Source: Candidatus Gastranaerophilales bacterium HUM_9
Lineage (GTDB): Bacteria; Cyanobacteriota; Vampirovibrionia; Gastranaerophilales; Gastranaerophilaceae
NCBI GenBank assembly: GCA_002103075.1
Contig: DABG01000018.1
Location: forward strand, 510,950-574,949
Length of the DNA: 64,000 bases
Direction: 5' to 3'
The notes beneath the pieces are model-generated. The model worked only from the letters and a program-made list of their open reading frames with translations, made no database searches and was not told the DNA's origin. Positions within the stretch are counted from its first letter, which is position 1; every line of letters starts with the position of its first letter. This document shows positions 57,558 through 64,000 of this stretch, piece after piece. Both the position numbers and the translations under genes were made by a program.

Positions 57558-58970
57558 ATGACTGTTTTAGAATATGAGTTGGCACTAAATGAAGGTCAAA
57601 TTACACAGATTATTGGACCTGTAATTGACGTTGAGTTCCCACACGGTAATTTGCCAGAAATTTATAATGCGTTAGAAATTATCACGGATAATGGAAAAGT
57701 AGTTGCAGAAGTTCAACAAATGTTGGGTGCTAATAAAGTTAGAACAGTTGCTATGTCATCAACAGATGGTTTGAAACGTGGAATGAAAGTAGTGAATACA
57801 GGTGAGCCTATAAAGATTCCTGTAGGCAAACCTATTTTAGGAAGAATTTTAAATGTAATTGGTGAGCCTGTGGATAAGATGGGTGAAATTGAAACGAATG
57901 ATTATTTACCTATTCATAGGGAGTCACCAAAATTAACTGATCAAAACACTGAAATTGAGATATTAGAAACAGGTATCAAGGCTATTGACTTATTACAACC
58001 ATATTCAAAAGGTGGTAAGATAGGTTTGTTCGGTGGTGCTGGTGTTGGTAAAACAGTTCTTATTATGGAATTGATTCACAATATCGCACAAGAACATTCT
58101 GGGGTATCAGTATTTGGTGGTGTTGGTGAAAGAACTCGTGAAGGTAACGACCTATGGAACGAGATGAAAGAATCAGGTGTACTTGATAAGGTTGCACTGA
58201 TTTATGGTCAAATGAACGAGCCACCTGGAGCGAGAATGAGAGTTGGTTTGTCAGCTCTTACTGCGGCTGAATATTTTAGAGATTTTTCAAAACAAGATGT
58301 ATTGTTATTCATTGATAACATCTTCAGATTTACTCAAGCAGGTTCTGAAGTATCTGCATTGTTAGGACGTATGCCATCTGCCGTTGGTTATCAGCCAACA
58401 TTGGCAACAGAAATGGGTGAGTTGCAAGAAAGAATTACGTCAACAAAAGATGGTTCTATTACATCAGTTCAAGCGATTTATGTGCCTGCTGATGACTTGA
58501 CCGACCCTGCTCCAGCAACAACTTTCTCTCACTTAGATGCTTCAACTGTATTATCAAGACAAATTGCATCTTTAGGTATTTATCCTGCAGTTGACCCACT
58601 TGCATCTAATTCAAGAGTTTTAGATCCAAATATTATTGGTGAAGAACATTATGAAACAACAAGAAAAGTATTAGAAATTCTTCAAAAATACAAAGAGTTG
58701 CAAGATATTATTGCGATTTTAGGTATGGACGAATTGTCAGAAGAAGACAAAGAAACTGTTAATAGAGCAAGAAAAATTCAAAAATTCTTATCTCAACCAT
58801 TCTTTGTTGCTGAACAGTTCTCAGGTATTTCTGGTAAATATGTAAAACTTGAAGATACAATAAGAGGATTTAAAGAAATCATCGAAGGTAAACACGATAA
58901 TTTACCAGAACAAGCATTCTATATGGTTGGTACTATAGAAGAAGCTGTTGAAAAAGCAAAAACTTTATAA
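57558..58970 (+). CDS. atpD: ATP synthase F1 beta subunit
   Basis: This 470-residue catalytic subunit has GGAGVGKTVLIMEL (P-loop), GERTREGNDLWNEM with the catalytic Glu, LLFIDNIFRFTQAGSEVSAL (Walker B) and PSAVGYQPTLATEMG. The C-terminal DELSEEDKETVNRARKIQ carries the DELSEED motif. Only atpC follows; the other subunits are not in view. A separate beta-epsilon pair is the typical cyanobacterial arrangement. Confidence 0.98.
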   Translation: MTVLEYELALNEGQITQIIGPVIDVEFPHGNLPEIYNALEIITDNGKVVAEVQQMLGANKVRTVAMSSTDGLKRGMKVVNTGEPIKIPVGKPILGRILNVIGEPVDKMGEIETNDYLPIHRESPKLTDQNTEIEILETGIKAIDLLQPYSKGGKIGLFGGAGVGKTVLIMELIHNIAQEHSGVSVFGGVGERTREGNDLWNEMKESGVLDKVALIYGQMNEPPGARMRVGLSALTAAEYFRDFSKQDVLLFIDNIFRFTQAGSEVSALLGRMPSAVGYQPTLATEMGELQERITSTKDGSITSVQAIYVPADDLTDPAPATTFSHLDASTVLSRQIASLGIYPAVDPLASNSRVLDPNIIGEEHYETTRKVLEILQKYKELQDIIAILGMDELSEEDKETVNRARKIQKFLSQPFFVAEQFSGISGKYVKLEDTIRGFKEIIEGKHDNLPEQAFYMVGTIEEAVEKAKTL

Positions 58971-58982
58971 TGAGAGTGAAGT

Positions 58983-59375
58983 ATGCATTTTAAATTAATA
59001 ACACATGACAGAATAGTTTTTGACGAAGACGTAAACGAAATATATACACGTGGTGTAGATGGTGAGTTTGGGGTTTTAGAAAATCACGTACCTTTAATGA
59101 CAGCACTTGATGTTGGTGTTACAAAGGTTGTAAAAGGTGATGATACTCATTTCTTTACTACAATGGGTGGAATATTTCAGTTTAAGGATAATAATGCTAT
59201 TTTACTAACGGATACAGCAGAAACGGGTGCTGATATAGATGTTGCAAGAGCGAAATCTGCGTTGGAACGTGCAGAGGCAAGATTGGCAGATAAGTCTGCT
59301 GAAATAGATGCAAAACGTGCAGAAGCTGCTTTGGCAAGAGCTAAAGCAAGATTGAAAGTTGCTTTGAGCAAATAA
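58983..59375 (+). CDS. atpC: ATP synthase epsilon subunit
   Basis: This 130-residue protein has the N-terminal beta sandwich (FDEDVNEIYTRGVDGEFGVL, ENHVPLMTALDVGV). A two-helix C-terminus rich in Ala, Arg and Glu follows (RAKSALERAEARLADKSAEI). It couples rotation to the F1 head and limits ATP hydrolysis. It begins 12 bases after atpD. Confidence 0.96.
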   Translation: MHFKLITHDRIVFDEDVNEIYTRGVDGEFGVLENHVPLMTALDVGVTKVVKGDDTHFFTTMGGIFQFKDNNAILLTDTAETGADIDVARAKSALERAEARLADKSAEIDAKRAEAALARAKARLKVALSK

Positions 59376-59465
59376 ACTATAGTTGCTGTTGTTATAGTGG
59401 AGTGAATTAAAAACTGTAAAGAATTTTTGTGTGTAATAGGTGATTATATAAACTTTCTTAATGAT

Positions 59466-59494
59466 TTGTCATCGTTTAAAAAATATGATATTAT
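59466..59494 (+). promoter_or_regulatory. Promoter of the TM2 gene pair
   Basis: TTGTCA at 59466-59471, a 17-base spacer, and TATTAT at 59489-59494, 42 bases before the start. Confidence 0.6.
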
Positions 59495-59536
59495 TATTTC
59501 CATAATTTTTTTTAAATTTTTAGGGAAGGAAATATC

Positions 59537-59938
59537 ATGTTCTGTAGCAAGTGTGGAAAAGAAATTAACGATGAAGCAGTTATCTGCGTTCATTGTGGTT
59601 GTGCTGTAAATAATAACAATCTTTCAAATATCACAAGTGATAGTAAAGATTGGGTTGTAGCGTTATTATTATCTTGGTTCTTGGGTGGATTTGGTGCTCA
59701 TAGGTTTTATACAGGACATATTGCTACAGGTATTGCTCAATTATTAACAGCAGGTGGTTGTGGAGTTTGGGCATTTATTGATTGGATTTGTATTTGTTTT
59801 AATAAATTTAAAGATGAAAATAATAAACCGTTGAAAAACTATAAGAGGGATTTAGGTATAGCTCTTTTTGTGATTGGAGTTTTTCTATCCGTTATGGTAT
59901 TTTTTATTGCCATAGTGGGTGCTTTGGCAGAATCATAG
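59537..59938 (+). CDS. Zinc-ribbon TM2-domain protein, copy 1
   Basis: This 133-residue protein starts with a zinc ribbon (MFCSKCGKEINDEAVICVHC). A TM2 domain of two membrane helices follows, with the diagnostic WFLGGFGAHRFYTGHIATGI and CGVWAFIDWICI. A third helix lies at the C-terminus (LGIALFVIGVFLSVMVFFIA) that copy 2 lacks. TM2 proteins are small membrane proteins of unknown role; the ribbon should bind zinc on the cytosolic side. The next gene is a tandem copy. Confidence 0.9.
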   Translation: MFCSKCGKEINDEAVICVHCGCAVNNNNLSNITSDSKDWVVALLLSWFLGGFGAHRFYTGHIATGIAQLLTAGGCGVWAFIDWICICFNKFKDENNKPLKNYKRDLGIALFVIGVFLSVMVFFIAIVGALAES

Positions 59939-59980
59939 TTAAATTATTATAGGAATTTTAGTTAGGGAGAAAGGATTATT

Positions 59981-60277
59981 ATGTTTTGTAAAAAATGTGG
60001 AAAAGAAATTCATGATGAAGCTGTAGTATGTGTACATTGTGGTTGTGCAGTGGAAGATAATGCTAAAAAGAATGAAGGTAAAAGCTGGTTAGCAACATTG
60101 TTATTATGCTTTTTCTTAGGTGGCTTAGGTATTCATAGATTTTATACAGGTCATATCGCAACAGGTGTTCTTCAATTATTGACATTGGGTGGTTGTGGTC
60201 TTTGGACATTGATTGACTTTATTATGATTATTATTGGCAAGTTCAATACAGCTGATGGACAAGCATTACAAAAATAA
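59981..60277 (+). CDS. Zinc-ribbon TM2-domain protein, copy 2
   Basis: This 98-residue paralogue of the previous gene has MFCKKCGKEIHDEAVVCVHC, then CFFLGGLGIHRFYTGHIATG and CGLWTLIDFIMIII. It lacks the third helix of copy 1. The pair clearly arose by tandem duplication. It begins 42 bases after copy 1 and overlaps the start of the DUF2752 gene by about 23 bases. Confidence 0.9.
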   Translation: MFCKKCGKEIHDEAVVCVHCGCAVEDNAKKNEGKSWLATLLLCFFLGGLGIHRFYTGHIATGVLQLLTLGGCGLWTLIDFIMIIIGKFNTADGQALQK

Positions 60278-60554
60278 GATTTCATTTATTGATATAGTAA
60301 TATTTCTTGCACCGATTTTGATAATAATTATTAGAAGATTGTTGTTGAAATGTGGGGTGCAGGAAGTTTGCTTATGGAAACTTTTGACTGGGCATGAGTG
60401 CTTAGGTTGTGGTATGATGACGGCAATTTTTTATATGATGAAAGGTGAATTTTTGTCTGCATTTCACTCAAACCCATTATCTTTTGTTGTAGCTCCGATA
60501 TTGTTGTATTGTTGGTTAAAATATCTGATTGATGTTATAAATCGTGTTAAATAA
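60255..60554 (+). CDS. DUF2752 family membrane protein
   Basis: I take the ATG at 60255 (99 residues); a TTG at 60234 is possible. Two membrane helices (FIDIVIFLAPILIIIIRRLL and FVVAPILLYCWLKYLIDVI) flank KLLTGHECLGCGMMTAIFYM with FHSNPLSF. This matches the DUF2752 signature G-x-x-C-x-G-C-G-x-T-R-A with Thr-Ala in place of Thr-Arg-Ala, followed by the NP motif. The function is unknown. The overlap with the TM2 gene suggests a linked membrane role. Confidence 0.85.
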   Translation: MDKHYKNKISFIDIVIFLAPILIIIIRRLLLKCGVQEVCLWKLLTGHECLGCGMMTAIFYMMKGEFLSAFHSNPLSFVVAPILLYCWLKYLIDVINRVK

Positions 60555-60760
60555 AAATGTGTTTATTTTATTATCTCATCAACTAAATTTATGGCTTTTG
60601 TGTATGCTTCAATATTTGATGAAGATGCAGAAAGGATTTGCTGATAGAAAAACTTTAAGGTTGTTCAAAGATATTAATTTAAACTTTAAAGATGAAACAA
60701 CAAATGATTATGTTGTTTGGAAATATTTGGATAAATAGATTAAATAATGGTTTAAAGGAT

Positions 60761-61198
60761 TTAAAACTCAAGCATGAAAGTTACAGGGCCATCGTTAATT
60801 AGTTCAACGTTCATCATCGCACCAAACGAACCTGTTTGGGTTGGAATATTCATTGATTTCAGTTTTGAGATAAAGTATTCATAGAGTTCGTTTGCTTTTT
60901 GAGGTAGCTCAGCTTTGTCAAAACTTGGTCTTGTTCCTTTTTTACAATCTCCTGCTAGAGTGAATTGTGAAACTACAAGGATAGAGCCGTTTATGTCTTG
61001 AACAGATTTGTTCATTTTTTCGTTTTCATCTTCAAATATACGGAGTTTGACTAACTTTTCAGCGAGCTTGTCTGCGTTTGATTTCTCATCACCTTTTTCT
61101 ACACCAAGAAAAATTAAGATGCCTTCGTTAATTTGTGAATAAAGTTGGCTATCTATTCTCACTGATGCTTTTTTAACTCGTTGAATAAGACCTTTCAT
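60761..61198 (-). CDS. dtd: D-aminoacyl-tRNA deacylase
   Basis: This 145-residue enzyme hydrolyses D-amino acids (and glycine from tRNA-Ala) off tRNA. It has MKGLIQRVKKASVRIDSQLY, the active-site SQFTLAGDCKKGTRPSF, and the C-terminal GSFGAMMNVELINDGPVT with the Gly-cis-Pro-type chiral filter region. It is last in DUF475-rlmN-dtd, 20 bases after rlmN. The 206 bases between it and the DUF2752 gene show no convincing gene. Confidence 0.97.
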   Translation of the reverse strand: MKGLIQRVKKASVRIDSQLYSQINEGILIFLGVEKGDEKSNADKLAEKLVKLRIFEDENEKMNKSVQDINGSILVVSQFTLAGDCKKGTRPSFDKAELPQKANELYEYFISKLKSMNIPTQTGSFGAMMNVELINDGPVTFMLEF

Positions 61199-61218
61199 TT
61201 TGCATTCCTTATAAATTA

Positions 61219-62244
61219 TTATTTGTTATTAACTTTTCCACTTAGTTGACCACAGGCCGCATCTATATCTGCTCCTCTTTCAAGTCGTACTGTAACTTTT
61301 TTGCCTGAGTGTTCCAACAAATATTTGAACTTCATTATTTCGTTGTTTGAAGGTTTTGTATAACCTGTGTTTGTCACATCGTTGTATGGAATTAGGTTTA
61401 TATTGCATTTAATTTCTTTTAAAAATTCGGCAAGTTCTTTTGCTGAATTTATGTCAGAATTGAAATCTTTTATTAAGATGTATTCTATTGTTATTCTGCG
61501 TCCAGTTTTTTCTATGTATTTAAGTAATGATTTTTTAAGTTCGTCTAATGGATATTTGTTTTCAATCGGCATGATTGTTTTTCTTATTTTGTGGTTAGGA
61601 GCATGGAGCGAGATTGCAAGTGTTGATTGAAGTTCATGCTCTGCAAGTTTGTTTATTTGTGGGACTATTCCACTTGTTGAAATTGTAATTCTTCTTGCAC
61701 CAATCTGAAAATCATTATTAAAAATATCAATAGATTTAAGTACGTTGTTAAGGTTAAGAAGTGGTTCGCCTTGTCCCATAAATACTATGTTTGTAACTTT
61801 TAGACCTGTATCACGTTGGATTGTTAAAACTTGTTCTATTATTTCTTGGTAGGTTAGGTTTCTTATGAATCCACGTTTTCCTGTCGCACAGAAAGAACAG
61901 TTTACAGCACAACCAACTTGAGAACTTACACAGGCTGTAAGATTTGCTCTGTTATCAAATCTCATTAAAACTGTTTCTACACACTCTCCGTCAGGATATT
62001 CTATTAGATATTTAAGCGTTCCATCAGAGCTTGTTTGTTTGGTTTTAATTTTTGATTCTGTTATTGTGGCAACTTTTTTTAAATTTTCTCTAAAATCTTT
62101 AGAAAGATTAGTCATTTCATCTATAGATGAAACTGATTTGCTGTATATCCAATTATGTATTTGTTTTGCTCTAAATTTTGAACCTTTTAGTTCATCAGTG
62201 AGCTTTGTTATTTCTTCGAGTGTTAATCCAGATAATACTTTCAT
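61219..62244 (-). CDS. rlmN: 23S rRNA (A2503-C2) / tRNA (A37-C2) methyltransferase RlmN
   Basis: This 341-residue radical-SAM enzyme has the CAVNCSFCATG iron-sulfur motif (CxxxCxxC) near residue 115. It also has the MGQGEPLLNLNNVL and TISTSGIVPQI strands, and VTVRLERGADIDAACGQLSG at the C-terminus with the methyl-carrying Cys. The N-terminal helical domain (FRAKQIHNWIYSK) is present. It methylates C2 of A2503 in 23S rRNA and A37 in some tRNAs. The start overlaps the DUF475 stop by one base. Confidence 0.96.
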   Translation of the reverse strand: MKVLSGLTLEEITKLTDELKGSKFRAKQIHNWIYSKSVSSIDEMTNLSKDFRENLKKVATITESKIKTKQTSSDGTLKYLIEYPDGECVETVLMRFDNRANLTACVSSQVGCAVNCSFCATGKRGFIRNLTYQEIIEQVLTIQRDTGLKVTNIVFMGQGEPLLNLNNVLKSIDIFNNDFQIGARRITISTSGIVPQINKLAEHELQSTLAISLHAPNHKIRKTIMPIENKYPLDELKKSLLKYIEKTGRRITIEYILIKDFNSDINSAKELAEFLKEIKCNINLIPYNDVTNTGYTKPSNNEIMKFKYLLEHSGKKVTVRLERGADIDAACGQLSGKVNNK

Positions 62245-63293
62245 TATTTTAATTCTTTCTTTTTATAATTTATAGATGATATTAGTGATGCAACGATTAA
62301 AAATAATCCTGAAAGCCCTGTGACTACTTCAGGAACAGATTTTACGGTTGATATAAACATAAGTGTTGCCAATATTCCGATTGCCCAATGAGCACCATGC
62401 TCAAGATATATAAATTCTTCAAGAGTTTCTTTTTCGACAAACATTATTGTTAATGAACGAACGAATACTGCACCTATAGCAAGTCCGATGGTAATTATAA
62501 TAATATCGTGGCTTAATGCAAATGCTCCGAGTACACCGTCTAGAGAGAATGATGCATCAATTAGTTCAAGATAAAGAAAACTTATTAAACCTGTGCAGGC
62601 TATAGGTTTTACAGAGTTTGAACAATGAAGTTTTTTGCTTTGTTTTTCTTCAATTTCTTCTAATTTTTTAGATATTGTATCAATTCCTAAGAATGTTAAG
62701 ATACCTGCGACACCAGAGATTATTACACTTAATCTAATCGGTGCAGGTTGAAACATTTGAACTATGTCTAATATTGCAAGAACTATTAGTGTGTCTAAAA
62801 TTTTTGATTCTGGAGCTTTTTTAAGTAATTTTTCTATTGGTTTTAACCAGTCGATTTCTTTTTTAGGGTTAAGGAAAAAGCCTAAAAACAACATCATTAA
62901 GAATGTACCACCAAAAGTAACTATTGTTGCATGGGTTTGGTGAAGGTAGTGTGCGTATAGATGTGCGTTGTGTAATGCAATATCAAGAACCTTGATAATA
63001 CTAATGTGGGCAAAAATAGAAACAACTAAAAGAGGGAATAAGAAACGCATGCCAAATACAGCAATAGCAATCCCCCAAGTTAAAAATCTATGTCGCCATT
63101 TTGGACTCATGGTTTTAAGTTTTGTAGCGTTTACAACTGCGTTGTCAAAGGATAGACTGACTTCAAGTATTCCAAGTACAAATGCGATGAATATACAAAT
63201 AAGCCCCGAACCTTTGAGAACGTGTTCACCCCAAAGGAATGCAAAAATTAATCCAATAATAGTAACCCAAAATGATTCAATAAAATATTTCAT
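62244..63293 (-). CDS. DUF475 / TerC-like membrane protein
   Basis: This 349-residue protein has about eight to nine membrane helices. The diagnostic FVLGILEVSLSFDNAVVNAT lies near residue 40 and the internal repeat YLELIDASFSLDGVLGAFAL near residue 240. Both have the acidic E-x-x-x-S-x-D-N/G metal-type motif found in TerC and related transporters. It may move a metal ion (TerC relatives handle Mn2+), but this is inference. It is first in the operon with rlmN and dtd. Confidence 0.88.
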   Translation of the reverse strand: MKYFIESFWVTIIGLIFAFLWGEHVLKGSGLICIFIAFVLGILEVSLSFDNAVVNATKLKTMSPKWRHRFLTWGIAIAVFGMRFLFPLLVVSIFAHISIIKVLDIALHNAHLYAHYLHQTHATIVTFGGTFLMMLFLGFFLNPKKEIDWLKPIEKLLKKAPESKILDTLIVLAILDIVQMFQPAPIRLSVIISGVAGILTFLGIDTISKKLEEIEEKQSKKLHCSNSVKPIACTGLISFLYLELIDASFSLDGVLGAFALSHDIIIITIGLAIGAVFVRSLTIMFVEKETLEEFIYLEHGAHWAIGILATLMFISTVKSVPEVVTGLSGLFLIVASLISSINYKKKELK

Positions 63294-63567
63294 AAGGCTA
63301 TTATAGTATTAATAAAATAAAATGGCTATTTATATTTAGTTTTAGTTACCTTGAATCCATTTTTGCTACTGTTCATGATGATTTTTGTTCGTCATTGCGA
63401 GGAACAAAGTGACGCGGCAATCCAGAAGATTGTAGGTTGGGGTTTCTACCCCAACAAAATAAGATAAAAAACAAATTAAATTTTACAAAAATCGTACTAT
63501 TACAAAAAGACAACCTAATAGACTTCAAAAATAATTATTAAGTTTTGTAAATCATGAAAAAGACCTC
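63294..63567. repeat. Gap with one dispersed-repeat copy
   Basis: The 595-base gap before 16S holds CGTCATTGCGAGGAACAAAG continuing to GCGGCAATCCAG at 63390-63425, the same ends as the copy at 13033. A GTAGGTTGGGGTTTCTACCC hairpin lies next to it (63431-63450). No gene is seen. Confidence 0.7.
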
Positions 63568-63596
63568 TTGACTTTCATTTTTTTCAGTTGTAACAT
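63568..63596 (+). promoter_or_regulatory. rRNA promoter
   Basis: TTGACT at 63568-63573, a 17-base spacer, and TAACAT at 63591-63596, about 290 bases before 16S. A direct repeat GTTCTTACA follows at 63610 and 63621, 11 bases apart. Confidence 0.55.
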
Positions 63597-63843
63597 TATA
63601 AATGCGCTGGTTCTTACAGCGTTCTTACACTAGACTAATTTAAAAATAATAAAGTAGTTTAATTTAAGAGTATTGAACATTGAAAATAGAATAGCTGAAA
63701 ACGAGCGTTATGAATAATAACGTAAGTCGAACGACTAAATACTTGTTGATTTCAAAAAAATGACAGACAACGCAAAACACTGAATTGAGTGAGAGTTGAG
63801 AAACTTGAGCGAGATAAAGTGAGGACAAAAACGAAGTCGAGCA

Positions 63844-63869
63844 GATTGTTGAGTTAGCCCTTAACAATC
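63844..63869 (+). other. Pre-16S leader hairpin
   Basis: GATTGTTGAG / CTTAACAATC stem with one G-T pair, ending about 20 bases before mature 16S. It is a candidate part of the RNase III processing stalk. Confidence 0.4.
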
Positions 63870-63888
63870 GATGGACATAAACTTTCTG

Positions 63889-64000
63889 ACAATGGAGAGT
63901 TTGATCCTGGCTCAGGACGAACGCTGGCGGCATGCTTCATACATGCAAGTCGAACGAGAAGCCGTAGCTTGCTATGGTGGAAAGTGGCGGACGGGTGAGT
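63889..64000 (+). rRNA. rrs: 16S ribosomal RNA, 5' end only
   Basis: AGAGTTTGATCCTGGCTCAG starts at 63896. It is followed by GACGAACGCTGGCGGCATGC and CATGCAAGTCGAACGAGAAG, and the helix 6 region up to GGCGGACGGGTGAGT at the window end. The 5' end is placed seven bases before AGAGTTTGAT by analogy with E. coli. The gene continues beyond the window. Confidence 0.97.

Noticed and set aside
60544..60738. 64-codon plus-strand ORF, and a 31-codon minus-strand tail (EAYTKAINLVDEIIK) in the same gap
   Set aside because: The plus frame overlaps the DUF2752 stop and has no ribosome site. The minus frame is closed by TGA after about 31 codons. Either could be a decayed gene, but neither can be supported.
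63664..63933. 89-codon minus-strand ORF
   Set aside because: It lies in the 16S leader and runs into 16S itself.

Overview
The window is AT-rich bacterial chromosome (roughly one third GC by eye). It contains mostly housekeeping genes, mixed with small proteins I cannot assign to any family. Several features point to the cyanobacterial side of the tree in a non-photosynthetic, fermentative organism. These are an LL-diaminopimelate aminotransferase (dapL), a Ycf23/DUF561 protein, and an atpD-atpC pair standing apart from the other ATP synthase genes. A sodium-pumping oxaloacetate decarboxylase adds a fermentative trait, and no photosynthesis or respiratory gene is present. My best inference is a gut-type member of the Vampirovibrionia/Melainabacteria, probably Gastranaerophilales. 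The 5' end of a 16S rRNA gene at the right edge would settle this.

Layout. 1-1.7 kb (minus): pheA operon with a TPR protein. 1.8-4.1 kb: small unknown proteins, repeats and a zinc-ribbon protein. 4.3-6.6 kb: tpiA and glnA. 6.8-12.7 kb: unknown proteins, including an 868-residue EF-hand protein, with a stand-alone tuf. 13.2-18 kb (minus): comF, then birA-oadG-oadA-oadB. 18.3-24 kb: repeat-rich EF-hand protein, an HtrA-like protease, ycf23, an ORF6N protein, hpf. 24-34 kb: yebC, rpsT, cca-polA, a winged-helix protein, purA, an MBL-fold hydrolase. 35-39.4 kb: lysA-cdaA-yitT-hlyD. 39.7-45.1 kb: rny-ymdB-PHP-prepilin-LOG-era. 45-50.5 kb: HTH protein with divergent partner, degenerate GGDEF protein, lytic transglycosylase, AGCS symporter. 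50.6-54 kb: Stealth phosphotransferase, a broken HEPN/MNT pair, a partly duplicated tRNA-Gln locus, dapL. 54-57.5 kb: small unknown proteins, mntP, DUF4127. 57.5-60.6 kb: atpDC, two TM2 proteins, DUF2752. 60.8-63.3 kb (minus): DUF475-rlmN-dtd. 63.3-64 kb: rRNA promoter, leader and 16S start.

Genes that work together: BirA should biotinylate the OadA carrier domain next to it, and OadB/OadG form the membrane Na+ pump. RNase Y and YmdB are a known interacting pair. DapL and LysA belong to the same lysine/diaminopimelate route. CdaA makes c-di-AMP.

The most unusual signal is a recurring promoter-like layout, nCAA followed 16 bases later by nnCTT and a TATA-rich stretch. It lies upstream of at least nine lineage-specific genes and of one apparently gene-free transcript (22.0-22.2 kb). 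None of these sites has a good TTGACA box at the right place. Other points of interest are phased CATG arrays, a 126-bp repeat present twice at 124/126 identity, an in-frame stop that removes the catalytic motif of a HEPN protein, and a 54-bp duplication of a tRNA-Gln 3' end with its terminator. All identifications come from reading the sequence; no database search was run.
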